Origin: an uncultured Lachnospiraceae bacterium
GTDB taxonomy: Bacteria > Bacillota > Clostridia > Lachnospirales > Lachnospiraceae
Direction of reading: 5' to 3'
DNA length: 64,000 nucleotides
Assembly (NCBI GenBank): GCA_910586585.1
Contig: CAJUKA010000001.1
Coordinates: 124,001 to 188,000 of the forward strand
A program made the position numbers and the translations under genes. This document shows, in pieces, positions 26,581-35,721 of the stretch; positions within the stretch are counted from its first letter, which is position 1, and each line of letters opens with the position of its first letter. Below the pieces are notes generated by a model that worked only from the letters and a program-made list of their open reading frames with translations, was not told where the DNA came from and did not search any database.

Positions 26581-27339
26581 ATGAATGCGGATACAGGAAA
26601 ATTAAAGCTGCCCAATGTAACACTAGCGGCAATGACAAGTGTGAATATTCGTGCAACCATTCAGGCGATGCAGTATAGTATGCGCGGCATTGAATTTGGT
26701 GATGCGGTGCTGATTACGCACAAGAAGCCATTTGGACTCCCCAAAAATATACGTTATAGCCATACAGACAGGCTAGACACGATAGATGCGTTTAATTACA
26801 AAATGGTGTATGAGCTTGGCGATCACATTCATACGGAGTTTGCTTTGATTGTTCATGCAGATGGATTTGTAGTGCATCCAGAGCTGTGGCGTGATGAATT
26901 TCTTGAGTATGATTATATAGGCGCGCCTTGGCCGCTTCCTCCCCAAGGGGATACGACAACTTACCGCGATATTGACGGAAATATCTGCCGTGTGGGAAAC
27001 AGTGCAGGCATTCGGAGCAAACGTTTGATGGATTTTCCCAAAAAAGCACAGATTCCATGGAAAGGTGAGTACGCATATGGTAAAATGTGGTATTATGAAG
27101 ATGGATTTATCTGTTGCAAGATTCGTCATTTATTGGAAGCAGAGGGCATGCATATCGCGCCGCTTGAAGTTGCTAAGTACTACAGTCATGAAAAAATGAT
27201 TCCAGAAGTTCAGGGAATCACGCCATTTGCTTTTCATAAATGGGAGGGAAGTAATGCACAATATCCGAACTTTATCAAAGAGCCGTTCCTAAAACGGTGT
27301 AAAAAAGCAGTAAGAACAGTAATTTCCAAACATTCATGA
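26581..27339 (+). CDS. DUF5672 family protein (putative glycosyltransferase), cassette A
   Basis: Protein of 252 aa. Start 26581 is one base after the previous stop, with GGAGGG inside the upstream gene; the frame is open to a GTG at 26530 that lacks family similarity. The hallmark is HADGFVV followed by WRDEFLEYDYIGAPWP (about residues 97-120), the DUF5672 core, which resembles a GT-A metal and sugar site. VGNSAGIRSKR and a C-terminal FAFHKWEG follow. Function is not established for the family; association with polysaccharide loci points to sugar transfer. A near-identical-layout paralogue is at 59568 next to the second GT11-like gene, so the two proteins probably work together. Confidence 0.75.
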   Translation: MNADTGKLKLPNVTLAAMTSVNIRATIQAMQYSMRGIEFGDAVLITHKKPFGLPKNIRYSHTDRLDTIDAFNYKMVYELGDHIHTEFALIVHADGFVVHPELWRDEFLEYDYIGAPWPLPPQGDTTTYRDIDGNICRVGNSAGIRSKRLMDFPKKAQIPWKGEYAYGKMWYYEDGFICCKIRHLLEAEGMHIAPLEVAKYYSHEKMIPEVQGITPFAFHKWEGSNAQYPNFIKEPFLKRCKKAVRTVISKHS

Positions 27340-27395
27340 CATTATAGGAAACAGGCTTTGGGATTTTGCGGCAAATAACAGAATGGAGTATGCGT

Positions 27396-28343
27396 ATGGT
27401 ATATGATTGTTTTCAGTTTTTTAATGAGCTGGATATACTAAAAATACGATTGAATGTGTTAAGTCCAGTGGTGGACAAGTTTGTGATTAGTGAGGCAACA
27501 GAGACTTTTTCTGGACTTCCCAAACCGCTGTATTATGAAGAAAATAAGGAGTTGTTTGCAGAGTTTCAGGATAAGATTATTCATGTGGTGGTGGAGGATA
27601 CGCCAAAAGGCGATACGCACTACAGGGATACTTTTCAGAAAAATGCAGTGACACGCGGTTTAAAGGGATGTACAGACGAGGATATTATTATTTTCAGCGA
27701 TTTGGATGAGATACCAAACCCTGATAAAATCAGAGAAATTTTGCAGAATTTTCAGAAGGATAAGATTTATCATTTTGCTCAGAGACTGTTTTATTGTTAT
27801 CTTAATATGGAGGAGGTTTCTGGCAGTCTCTTATCCTATGCCGGAGAATTTGAGGGTGTTGCACACAAGAAATGGATTGGAACTAAATTATTGAGCTATC
27901 AGCTCTTAAGGGAGCAAAATCTGCTGCTTGGGGAATTACGGTTTCCAGAGCGCAAACAAATCGGCATTCGGGTCGAGAATGGCGGCTGGCATTTTGGATA
28001 TATGGGCGGACATGGACAGAAAGATATTCGAAAGCGCGTTCAGGAAAAAGTAATATCGGCAGCACATCAGGAATATAACTCAAAACATGTGTTGTCAAAT
28101 GTGACAGATCAAATCAAGGACGGAAAGGATATTTTTGGCAGAGAGGCACAGTTTGTTCGCTGTGAGATTGACGAAACCTATCCAGAATATATCCGGACTC
28201 ACCAGAAAGAATTGGATTTTTTGATCATGCATGAAGAAAACCCAGTTCGAAAAGTACTCCGAGAACGAAAAGTTGCCATAAAAAGGGCATGTTATCAGGT
28301 ATTGGTGGCCTGTAAGAGGGTAGTGAAGAAAGGGTTAGGGTAG
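27396..28343 (+). CDS. GT17-family glycosyltransferase, cassette A
   Basis: Protein of 315 aa. MVYDCFQFFNELDIL is the conserved family N-terminus; the start at 27396 lies eight bases after ATGGAG and matches the paralogue at 62572, though an ATG at 27390 and a TTG at 27366 are in frame. FSDLDEIPNP holds the DxD-like acids D102 and D104. ENGGWHFGYMGG is the conserved region expected in GT17. The eukaryotic GT17 enzyme MGAT3 adds bisecting GlcNAc in beta-1,4 linkage, so a beta-linked GlcNAc (or similar) transfer is the best guess. The stop is followed in frame by a 25-codon open stretch discussed separately. Confidence 0.82.
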   Translation: MVYDCFQFFNELDILKIRLNVLSPVVDKFVISEATETFSGLPKPLYYEENKELFAEFQDKIIHVVVEDTPKGDTHYRDTFQKNAVTRGLKGCTDEDIIIFSDLDEIPNPDKIREILQNFQKDKIYHFAQRLFYCYLNMEEVSGSLLSYAGEFEGVAHKKWIGTKLLSYQLLREQNLLLGELRFPERKQIGIRVENGGWHFGYMGGHGQKDIRKRVQEKVISAAHQEYNSKHVLSNVTDQIKDGKDIFGREAQFVRCEIDETYPEYIRTHQKELDFLIMHEENPVRKVLRERKVAIKRACYQVLVACKRVVKKGLG

Positions 28344-28421
28344 TGGGTTACAATCCCAAATTATGAAATTGCTGATGAATTTGTCAACGCAGTAGAAGAA
28401 ACGCAATGGGAGTTACTGTAA
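28344..28421 (+). pseudogene. Possible remnant of a PD-(D/E)XK/AAA-ATPase-type gene
   Basis: Directly after the GT17 stop and in the same frame, 25 codons run open to a TAA, reading WVTIPNYEIADEF then VNAVEETQWELL. The IPNxEI pattern recalls a conserved segment in the AAA-ATPase-like/PD-(D/E)XK nuclease-superfamily proteins common in Lachnospiraceae. No start, upstream half or downstream half of such a gene is present, so if real it is a scar of a lost gene or a rearrangement joint. It could equally be chance open frame or former GT17 C-terminus. Confidence 0.25.
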
Positions 28422-28479
28422 TTATAACAAAAAAACCAAAAGCCACGAGTGTGTGATAGAAAAAAGATAAGGAGTGTCC

Positions 28480-29403
28480 ATGCCGAAAGTATCAATATGC
28501 ATTCCCTGCTACAATAATGCGGATGAGGTGGCGCGTTTGCTGCATTCTATCTACGAGCAGGAATTTAGAGACTATGAAGTGAATATTTCAGATGATTCGA
28601 CAAACGACGAGATTGCACTGCTTATAAAAAATCAGTTTCCAGAGGTAAATTACCAGCATAATGAAACCCCATATGGACACATCTTTAACTGGAATGCAGC
28701 AATTTTGATGGCAAAGGGCGAATATATCAAAATTATGTTCAGCGATGACTGGTTTACAGATAGTCATAGCCTTGGAGCATATACAGCGCTTCTGGATGCC
28801 AACCCCAAGGCAATGCTTGCGTTTTCCGGAAGCAGGCAAGTGATGCTTGACGGGCAAAATACAGCAGGAATGATGCATGTAGCACAAGAGAATCAAAAGG
28901 ATTCCTATGACAGGTGTGCTTCAAAAGAGTATATTAACCGACTGAAAAAAGATTATCGGACCTTGTTTACAGGAAATCAGATTGGTGCGCCAAGTGCTGT
29001 CATTTATCGCAGAGGGGCAAAACTGACTTTGTTTGATGAACAGAGCAACTGGGCATCAGATATGTTCCTTTATTTTGATTTGCTGGAAAAATGCGCAGAG
29101 TTTGCCTATACCAAAAAGCCGCTTGTTTCTATTGGGGTACACAAACACCAGTACACAGAAAGCTTTTCTGAGAAAGATATGCGCATTTATCAGGACTATC
29201 GGTACATGTATACAAAGTATCATCTAAAGGAAAGTATAGAATGTAGGGAGTATTTTGCAGAAAAATTTATTGTGAAATATCATAAAGGAGCTGCGGAAGT
29301 AAAAGCACTTGGGATTGGCTGGAATGTATGGGTGCGCAAATGGATTGCAGAGCAGAAAGCGACAGTTCAATGTTTTGTGAAGAATCGTTTTCGGAGAAAA
29401 TAA
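28480..29403 (+). CDS. GT2 family glycosyltransferase
   Basis: Protein of 307 aa with a GT-A domain at the N-terminus: SICIPCYNNADEVARLL, ISDDSTND, and the metal site MFSDDWF near residue 88. The start ATG at 28480 is seven bases after AAGGAG; a GTG at 28474 is within the spacer. The C-terminal region is short and lacks membrane helices. It begins 136 bases after the GT17 gene, the longest gap in this part, so it may open a new transcription unit, though I could not find a convincing promoter in the gap. Donor and acceptor unknown. Confidence 0.85.
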   Translation: MPKVSICIPCYNNADEVARLLHSIYEQEFRDYEVNISDDSTNDEIALLIKNQFPEVNYQHNETPYGHIFNWNAAILMAKGEYIKIMFSDDWFTDSHSLGAYTALLDANPKAMLAFSGSRQVMLDGQNTAGMMHVAQENQKDSYDRCASKEYINRLKKDYRTLFTGNQIGAPSAVIYRRGAKLTLFDEQSNWASDMFLYFDLLEKCAEFAYTKKPLVSIGVHKHQYTESFSEKDMRIYQDYRYMYTKYHLKESIECREYFAEKFIVKYHKGAAEVKALGIGWNVWVRKWIAEQKATVQCFVKNRFRRK

Positions 29404-29438
29404 GGAACTGCCAATAAATAACTAAGGGAGAATTTTGT

Positions 29439-30647
29439 ATGGAGAAGACATACAGCAGCCAGATAAAAAGAATTGGAGAACTATGTTTCTGGCTTGGACT
29501 GGTGACAGAACTTCTGATTGTAATTATTGACAAAAGTGCATATATCAATCCGTTTGAGGGCCAATTGTTCCGATTAACATTTCTGCTGTTTTTCATAAAG
29601 CTCTCATTGACCAAGTATTCAACAAAGGAATGGCTGTGTATCCTAGTGTTTGGCTTCATCATGACCTTGTCGTATTTCATCAATGAGAGGGATGAAACGG
29701 TTAGAGTGATCGTGTTTATCGCAGCCTGTAAAGGAATGGACATCAAAAAGGTCATGAAAGTCATATTCTGGGTAACAATGGCAGGCTGTGCCACGCTGAT
29801 ACTCTTATCGGTGACAGGAATATATGGAACAGTTTCAGTTACAGCCGATTTTGGCAGAGGCGGAACAGGAGAGCAGCTAATTGAGACGCGTTATGTGTTG
29901 GGTATGGGACATCCTAATGCGCTGCATTGTATGCTTTGGCTGGTAGTTGTGCTGGCAGTTTACAGCTATGCCGATGTGCTAAAATGGTATTGGTTTGCAG
30001 GATTTATGGCAATGGATTTTGTGCTGTATTTTCTTACGCGCTCCAAAACGGGGGCTATTGTATGGGCTTTGTTTATACTGATAGCGTTCGCCATGAAGTA
30101 TTTTAAGATTTGCAAAGAAAATAGAGCAGTATATATTTTAGGAGCGCTTCTTGTGTTTGGCTGTGTCGCGTTTGCGATGGTCGGTTCCCATGTGGAGAAC
30201 ACGTATTACACACCGGACAGTCTCATGCATAAGCTGGATAAGCTGCTAAACGGCAGGTATCAAAGCTGCTATGCGATTGAGGCAGCAAGGCTGGAAAACT
30301 GGAAGCTGTTTGCATCTCCGGAAAATACAGTGTATTTTGATGCGGGATTTGTTCGACTGGCGTACTGGTATGGAATTATTCCAGCAATTCTTTATGTTGG
30401 CATGAATTTTTACTTATTGTACCAGAGTTTTAGAAAAAAAGATTTTGTATTATTTGCGATGCTGGTGACTTTTTCTATTTACAATCTGATGGAAGCGCAT
30501 TTTATTTCAGTTTATATTTTGAGGAATTATCTGTTGGTTCTGATGGGGTATTATTGGTATCAGCCATTTGCCCAGAAACAAATGTTTGAAGGATATTTCT
30601 GGCAGGTTAAGCAGATTTTGTCAGTAAAAAGAGGACAGAAACGATGA
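29439..30647 (+). CDS. Wzy-like O-antigen/capsule polymerase or ligase
   Basis: Polytopic protein of 402 aa with about ten to eleven hydrophobic segments. The large loop between about residues 245 and 300 contains the family's usual periplasmic region, followed by FDAGFVRLAYWYGI, a pattern typical of Wzy proteins in Gram-positive capsule loci (a small residue-rich DxGFxRL motif before the last helices). GMGHPNALH near residue 155 is also typical. Wzy proteins polymerise lipid-linked repeat units on the outer face. This is the only clear polymerase in the window and lies between transferases, suggesting that this segment encodes the repeat-unit core. It shares an ATGA overlap with the next gene. 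Confidence 0.75.
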   Translation: MEKTYSSQIKRIGELCFWLGLVTELLIVIIDKSAYINPFEGQLFRLTFLLFFIKLSLTKYSTKEWLCILVFGFIMTLSYFINERDETVRVIVFIAACKGMDIKKVMKVIFWVTMAGCATLILLSVTGIYGTVSVTADFGRGGTGEQLIETRYVLGMGHPNALHCMLWLVVVLAVYSYADVLKWYWFAGFMAMDFVLYFLTRSKTGAIVWALFILIAFAMKYFKICKENRAVYILGALLVFGCVAFAMVGSHVENTYYTPDSLMHKLDKLLNGRYQSCYAIEAARLENWKLFASPENTVYFDAGFVRLAYWYGIIPAILYVGMNFYLLYQSFRKKDFVLFAMLVTFSIYNLMEAHFISVYILRNYLLVLMGYYWYQPFAQKQMFEGYFWQVKQILSVKRGQKR

Positions 30648-31468
30648 AAAAACAAAAGTTAGTGAGCATCATTGTGCAGGCATATAATTCAGCCGATACG
30701 ATTGTGCGTACATTGGAGAGTATTAAGGCACAGACCTATTCCAAGATAGAACTGATTGTCACAGACGATAAATCAAAGGACCAGACAATAGAGACAGCGT
30801 CAGCGTGGATGAGACAAAACAAAGATAGGTTCCAGGAGGTAAAGCTGGTGACAACAAAGCAGAATACAGGCATAGCTGGAAGCAATAACCGTGCCCTAAA
30901 GCATGCAAAGGGATCTTATGTGGGGTTTGTGGCAGCCGATGACTATATGGCAGCAGATGCCGTCGAGTCATACTATCATTTTTGTGAACAAAATCCAGAT
31001 ATTGTGCCAATCTCAAAAGTAGAACTGTTTTCGGAAGAAACCTGTGATTTTTCTTCAGTTGAAAAGTATTGCGAAAACTGTTATCAGTTTGCCAAGCTTG
31101 GGCAAAAGGAACAATATCGCCAATTATTGATTCAAAATAGAATTGTAGCTCCGGCAGCTTCTTTTTATCCAGTAAAAATATTGAGAGAACTGAAAGGATT
31201 TGATGAAGCGTACCGCTGGATGGAGGATTACCCTATCAACCTCAAAATACTAAAAAGAGGGTATCAGTTTGGATTTCTTGACAAAAAACTAATTTACTAC
31301 CGTATTTCTGGGAATTCTATAACAGGAAACAATATGATGCAGCTAAAGAAAACAGAGGCAAAATTGTTTTTCCGCGAGAAAATGAGATATATGATACTGG
31401 CAGGAATGGGCTGGGAAGCAGTTAAGCAGTCAAAAAGCTGGTTTAAGGTTTTGTTCAAAAAAGTGTGA
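30644..31468 (+). CDS. GT2 family glycosyltransferase
   Basis: Protein of 274 aa. SIIVQAYNSADTIVRTL, VTDDKSKDQT and the metal-site region FVAADDYMAADA (near residue 92) define a GT-A GT2 enzyme; YRWMEDYPINLKIL near 195 provides the ED-type catalytic acids. Translation is coupled to the Wzy gene by an ATGA overlap, and to the GT4 gene 15 bases downstream. Probably one step of repeat-unit assembly in the cytoplasm. The donor cannot be predicted. Confidence 0.88.
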   Translation: MKKQKLVSIIVQAYNSADTIVRTLESIKAQTYSKIELIVTDDKSKDQTIETASAWMRQNKDRFQEVKLVTTKQNTGIAGSNNRALKHAKGSYVGFVAADDYMAADAVESYYHFCEQNPDIVPISKVELFSEETCDFSSVEKYCENCYQFAKLGQKEQYRQLLIQNRIVAPAASFYPVKILRELKGFDEAYRWMEDYPINLKILKRGYQFGFLDKKLIYYRISGNSITGNNMMQLKKTEAKLFFREKMRYMILAGMGWEAVKQSKSWFKVLFKKV

Positions 31469-31483
31469 GGAAGGAAAGCACTC

Positions 31484-32671
31484 ATGAAAATTTTGATTAT
31501 TCCGGCTTTTTTTCGGACAAAGAGCCGTCCCACAGCAGGAAGCTTTTTCTGGGATCAGGCGCTTGCACTGCAAAAAGCAGGGCATCAGGTGACAATTTTG
31601 TATAGCGACACATATTCCGTGAAATGTATCGGAGAATATCTTGGATATGCAGAAGCATCTAAGCTGGTATCAGAAAATGTTTCTATTTATCGAAAAAAAG
31701 TATTTTGTCCATTAAAACATGGGATGGAAGGGCACCGCGAAACCTTTGCAAAGGAGATTCAGAAGCTTTATGATATCTTTGTTGGTGAGAATGAAAAGCC
31801 AGATATTATCCATGCGCACTGCTGCGTATGGGCAGGCTACGCGGCGATGCGACTTTCTGAAAAAACGAAAATCCCATATGTGATAACAGAACACGCAACA
31901 ATGTTTCAGCTTCACAGAGATAAAATCAGCGCCGCAAACAATCAATATATTGCGGAAGCATTTGGAAAGGCATCAAAAGTAATTTGTGTGAGTGAGGCAT
32001 TTCGGACACTGATTTCAGAATACAAGCCAAAGGATGAAATGGAAGTGATCGGCAATGTCGTGGACTGTGAGCGTTTTTATCCGGCAAAAAAAGAAACGCA
32101 AAAAGGCATATCTTTTCTGACAATTTGTTATATGGAAACACCCGATCAGCTCTATAAAAAAGGAATCGATATCCTGCTTAAGGCATGGCAGAACATCGCG
32201 GCAGCATATCCAGATGCGAAACTTCTCATAGGCGGGGGTGGACATGCTGCAGCAAAAGCGGTAGAATGGTGCAGAGAATATGGTATTTCAGAGCAGGTTG
32301 TGTTTTTGGGGGCGCTTGAGCGCAGACAGGTAGCGGACCAGATGCGCCAGTGTGATTTCTTTGTATTGCCAAGCCGTTATGAGACGTTTGGCGTCGTTTA
32401 TATTGAGGCGTTTGCCTGCGGAAAGCCAGTGATTGCAGCAGCAAATGGCGGACCGGATGAATTTGTCTGTGATTTCAACGGAAAACTGATTCCCCCAGGA
32501 GATGTCAAGGCGCTTGTGCTTGCTATGAAACAGATGATAGAAAACTCTGAACAGTATGATGCAGAAAAAATAAGGGCATTTGCAGAAGAACAATTCAGTG
32601 CCCCGGCCATAGCAAGGCAGCTGGAACAGGTTTATGCAAAGATCAAAAAATCAGAGGAGAATGGGCATTGA
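31484..32671 (+). CDS. GT4 family glycosyltransferase
   Basis: GT-B enzyme of 395 aa. The N-terminal half has PTAGSFFWDQALALQKAGH and DIIHAHCCVWAGYAA; the C-terminal half has the nucleotide-sugar site ETFGVVYIEAFACG with the E-x7-E pattern of retaining GT4 enzymes, preceded by LPSRY. The ribosome site GGAAGG is about ten bases before the ATG. The stop lies between the two possible starts of the next GT2 gene, so translation is coupled. Typical substrates of the family are UDP- or GDP-hexoses; the exact donor is unknown. Confidence 0.9.
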   Translation: MKILIIPAFFRTKSRPTAGSFFWDQALALQKAGHQVTILYSDTYSVKCIGEYLGYAEASKLVSENVSIYRKKVFCPLKHGMEGHRETFAKEIQKLYDIFVGENEKPDIIHAHCCVWAGYAAMRLSEKTKIPYVITEHATMFQLHRDKISAANNQYIAEAFGKASKVICVSEAFRTLISEYKPKDEMEVIGNVVDCERFYPAKKETQKGISFLTICYMETPDQLYKKGIDILLKAWQNIAAAYPDAKLLIGGGGHAAAKAVEWCREYGISEQVVFLGALERRQVADQMRQCDFFVLPSRYETFGVVYIEAFACGKPVIAAANGGPDEFVCDFNGKLIPPGDVKALVLAMKQMIENSEQYDAEKIRAFAEEQFSAPAIARQLEQVYAKIKKSEENGH

Positions 32672-32672
32672 A

Positions 32673-33398
32673 ATGTTAGTATCTGTGATTACGCCATGTT
32701 ATAATAGTGAAAAAACAATAGAAAAAACATTGGTTTGCATAGAAAACCAGACCTATAAAAACATTGAATATATTATTATGGATGGCGGTTCGAAAGATAA
32801 AACCATGGACATTATAAACAGGCATCGGGATAAATTGCCCAAGCTGCTGAAAGTAGTCTCAGAAAGCGATGGCGGAATCTATGATGCAATGAATAAAGGA
32901 ATAAAACAGGCATCAGGCCATTTGATTGGAATTGTGAACAGCGATGACTGGTATGAACCCGATACCATCGAACAGGTGGTAAAGCATTATCAGAAGCAGC
33001 CATATGAGGTTGTTTACGGAATGCAGCGGACATTGCTTGATGGAAAAGAAAAGCTGACAGTAATCTATCATCATGATTTTTTGCCGCAGCAGATGATAAC
33101 CCATCCAACCTGTTTTGTGACAAAAAAAACATACGAACAGTTTGGCCTGTTTGATACACAGTATCGTTCTGCGGCGGATTATGATTTGATGCTTCGCTTT
33201 TGGGAATCTAGGCAGGTAGTATTTACGCCTGTGATGCAGGTGCTGTCCAATTTTGTGCTTGGCGGCATGTCAAGTAGTCAAACCGGTGTCAGGGAAAACG
33301 CTAGAATACGCTACAAGCGTGGTTATATGAGCAGAAAGCGATATCAGTTTGTGATATTAAAAAGTCACATTTATGAGAAATTAAATAGGAAGAAATAG
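32673..33398 (+). CDS. GT2 family glycosyltransferase (WcaA-like)
   Basis: Protein of about 241 aa. The GT-A core begins immediately (MLVSVITPCYNSEKTIE), then IMDGGSKDKT, SDGGIYDAMNKG and NSDDWYEPD, a pattern typical of the WcaA/EpsE-like short transferases; AADYDLMLRF carries the catalytic acid. Two ATGs are possible: 32661 gives four more residues and lies too close to the AGAGGAG site, while 32673 lies 13 bases after it; I favour 32673 from family similarity. It is tightly coupled to the GT4 gene upstream. Donor unknown. Confidence 0.88.
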   Translation: MLVSVITPCYNSEKTIEKTLVCIENQTYKNIEYIIMDGGSKDKTMDIINRHRDKLPKLLKVVSESDGGIYDAMNKGIKQASGHLIGIVNSDDWYEPDTIEQVVKHYQKQPYEVVYGMQRTLLDGKEKLTVIYHHDFLPQQMITHPTCFVTKKTYEQFGLFDTQYRSAADYDLMLRFWESRQVVFTPVMQVLSNFVLGGMSSSQTGVRENARIRYKRGYMSRKRYQFVILKSHIYEKLNRKK

Positions 33399-33442
33399 GA
33401 GAATCAATATATTGAATGCTTATGCCAAAGGAGGGCTGCCTG

Positions 33443-34561
33443 ATGAGGCTTGCAGTGATATCACTCAATACGGAGCAAAAAAATTTGAATCAGTATTATA
33501 ATTCTCAGGCGGAAGGGATGGCAAAGGCTTTTGCGGCAAAAGGACATGCTGTGGTGGTTTATCATTTGATACCGGATTTGGAACAGGAAGAAGAAACGGC
33601 GGTGCGCTCAGATGTGCAGATTGTTTACCAAAAGTGCAAACATATCGGAAAGCATGCGCTTCCAGATTTTGAGCGGCTTGACAAAGATAGGGACTGCTAT
33701 ATCACAGCCTCCGATAATTATATTGCGCTTGGAAGGTTTCTGAAATGGTGTGAAAAAAACCAAATACTGTGTATGCCGTATATTGGAGTGGCACATAGCA
33801 ACAATGTATCTGCATGGAAACGAAAAATCGTGGACGGTTTGTGTAATAATGTAAAATATTATAAAAAAATTCCTACGATTGTCAAAGGCCCTGAGCTTGC
33901 AGCTCATCTGAAGGCTCAGGGAGCAAAAAAGGTTTATACCGTGCCAGTAGGGCTTGATGAAACACTGTTAAAAAAAGATTACGCAAATTTTGACAGAACG
34001 AAATTGAGGGAGAAATGGAATTACGCTGCAGAGGATAAGATATTGCTTTTTGTTGGGCGTATGCGTGCGGAAAAGCATCCAGTACGAATGATAGAGCTTT
34101 TTCATAAATTGTACCAGAAAAATAATCAGTATCGGCTATTGATGATAGGGCAGGGGGAGTTGTTAGAAGAGACAGAAGCAAAAATTGCCCATCTAAAATT
34201 GGAGGAAGTTGTTGCGATTCACAAAAAAATCCCCAATGAAGATATGTGGGAATTTTATCGGATTTCTGACTGTTATGTAAATTATTGCCGCACAGAAATA
34301 TTTGGCATGGCTATTTTGGAAGCGATGTATTATGAAAATGTAGTAGTAGCATTTGAGGCACCAGGTCCATCGTATATTTTGGAGGACGGCGTATCTGGAT
34401 TTCTGTGCAAGGATGAGGTTCGTTTTCTGAAAAAAATAGCAGAGTCTGATAATACTATGATAGGACAGCAGGCAAGAAATCGTGTTATAAAAAAGTTTTT
34501 GTGGCAGCATTCGGCAGAACAAATGCTGGAAATTATTACGACAGTCTTGAAACAAAAATAA
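33443..34561 (+). CDS. GT4 family glycosyltransferase
   Basis: GT-B enzyme of 372 aa. The start at 33443 is seven bases after a strong AAAGGAGGG site. LLFVGRMRAEKHP opens the C-terminal Rossmann domain and TEIFGMAILEAMYYENV contains the E-x7-E retaining motif. The N-terminal domain includes NQYYNSQAEGMAKAF near residue 15. It lies between a GT2 gene and a sugar aminotransferase gene, so it may use an amino sugar donor, but that is only context. Family certain. Confidence 0.88.
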   Translation: MRLAVISLNTEQKNLNQYYNSQAEGMAKAFAAKGHAVVVYHLIPDLEQEEETAVRSDVQIVYQKCKHIGKHALPDFERLDKDRDCYITASDNYIALGRFLKWCEKNQILCMPYIGVAHSNNVSAWKRKIVDGLCNNVKYYKKIPTIVKGPELAAHLKAQGAKKVYTVPVGLDETLLKKDYANFDRTKLREKWNYAAEDKILLFVGRMRAEKHPVRMIELFHKLYQKNNQYRLLMIGQGELLEETEAKIAHLKLEEVVAIHKKIPNEDMWEFYRISDCYVNYCRTEIFGMAILEAMYYENVVVAFEAPGPSYILEDGVSGFLCKDEVRFLKKIAESDNTMIGQQARNRVIKKFLWQHSAEQMLEIITTVLKQK

Positions 34562-34606
34562 AATGGATAGATGCAGTAACAGTTCAAGATGAGAGAGGGA
34601 GCAACA

Positions 34607-35701
34607 ATGCAGATAAAATGCAATGTATTGGACAGGCAGTTTCAAATGCACCAGGAAGAATACGAGGCGGCGGCACTGAAAGTCCTTCGGTCCGGATGGT
34701 ATGTACTAGGAAATGAAGTGAAACAGTTTGAAGAGGAATTTGCGCGATATACAGGAAGAACGTATTGTGTAGGCTTAAACTCAGGGTTAGATGCCTTGAT
34801 TTTGTCCGTCAGAGCGCTTGGCATTGGCAGGGGCGACGAGGTGATTGTGCAGGCAAACACTTATATTGCAACAGTGCTAGGTATTACGGAAAATGGTGCG
34901 GTTCCCGTGTTTGTGGAACCTGATAAGTATTTTAATATAGATGCAGATAAAATCGAACAGGCAATAACTGATAGGACAAAAGCAATAATGATAGTTCATT
35001 TGTATGGACAGGCTTCCAATATGAGGAAAATAACAGAGATCGCCCAAAAATATAAGCTTCATATAATAGAGGATTGTGCACAGTCTCATGGGGCCTGTTT
35101 TGCAGGCAGAATGACAGGAACCTTTGGAATATCGGGCTGTTTTAGCTTTTATCCAACCAAAAATTTAGGGGCGTTTGGGGATGCGGGCGCTGTTGTGACA
35201 GATGACGAAGCGTTTGCGCAGCAAATACGCATGATGCGGAATTATGGCAGCAAAGTGCGCTATTATAATGATGTTGAAGGCGTCAATTCGCGCCTTGACG
35301 AGATGCAGGCGGCGTTGCTGAGAGTCAAATTAAAGTATTTACCAGAACTTAATGCGGAAAGAAAAGCTCTTGCAAAAAGGTATCATGAGGAAATTTGGAA
35401 TTCTCAAATACAATTGCCAGAATGCCGGGAGGGCTCAGAAAATATCTATCATCAGTATGTGGTGCGCTGCAGCAGGCGTGATGAACTGCAAAATTATCTT
35501 GCAGACAAAGGTATTCAGACACAGATTCATTATCCGGTTCCGCCTCACTTGGCAAAATGCTATCAGCATCTAGGACATAGCAAGGGAGAATTCCCAATTA
35601 CAGAAGGATATGCAGATGAAGTTTTAAGTCTGCCAATTTATACAGGAATGACCGCAGAAGAACAGGATTATGTGATCGAACAAATAAACTTGTTTCACTG
35701 A
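34607..35701 (+). CDS. DegT/DnrJ/EryC1-family sugar aminotransferase (FdtB/QdtB-like)
   Basis: PLP enzyme of 364 aa, standard length for the family. FSFYPTKNLGAFGDAG gives the PLP lysine K185; NSGLDAL, VIVQANTYIA, EDCAQSHGA and MRNYGS are the other conserved blocks. The start at 34607 follows GAGAGGGA by six bases. A dTDP-4-keto-6-deoxyglucose 3,4-isomerase-like cupin lies two genes downstream (37631), so the pair most likely makes a dTDP-3-amino-3,6-dideoxyhexose (Fuc3N or Qui3N type). The usual dTDP-glucose supply genes rmlA and rmlB are not in the window. The 3-amino specificity is inferred from the partner. Confidence 0.87.
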   Translation: MQIKCNVLDRQFQMHQEEYEAAALKVLRSGWYVLGNEVKQFEEEFARYTGRTYCVGLNSGLDALILSVRALGIGRGDEVIVQANTYIATVLGITENGAVPVFVEPDKYFNIDADKIEQAITDRTKAIMIVHLYGQASNMRKITEIAQKYKLHIIEDCAQSHGACFAGRMTGTFGISGCFSFYPTKNLGAFGDAGAVVTDDEAFAQQIRMMRNYGSKVRYYNDVEGVNSRLDEMQAALLRVKLKYLPELNAERKALAKRYHEEIWNSQIQLPECREGSENIYHQYVVRCSRRDELQNYLADKGIQTQIHYPVPPHLAKCYQHLGHSKGEFPITEGYADEVLSLPIYTGMTAEEQDYVIEQINLFH

Positions 35702-35721
35702 AGTTAGGAGAAAGTATTGCA

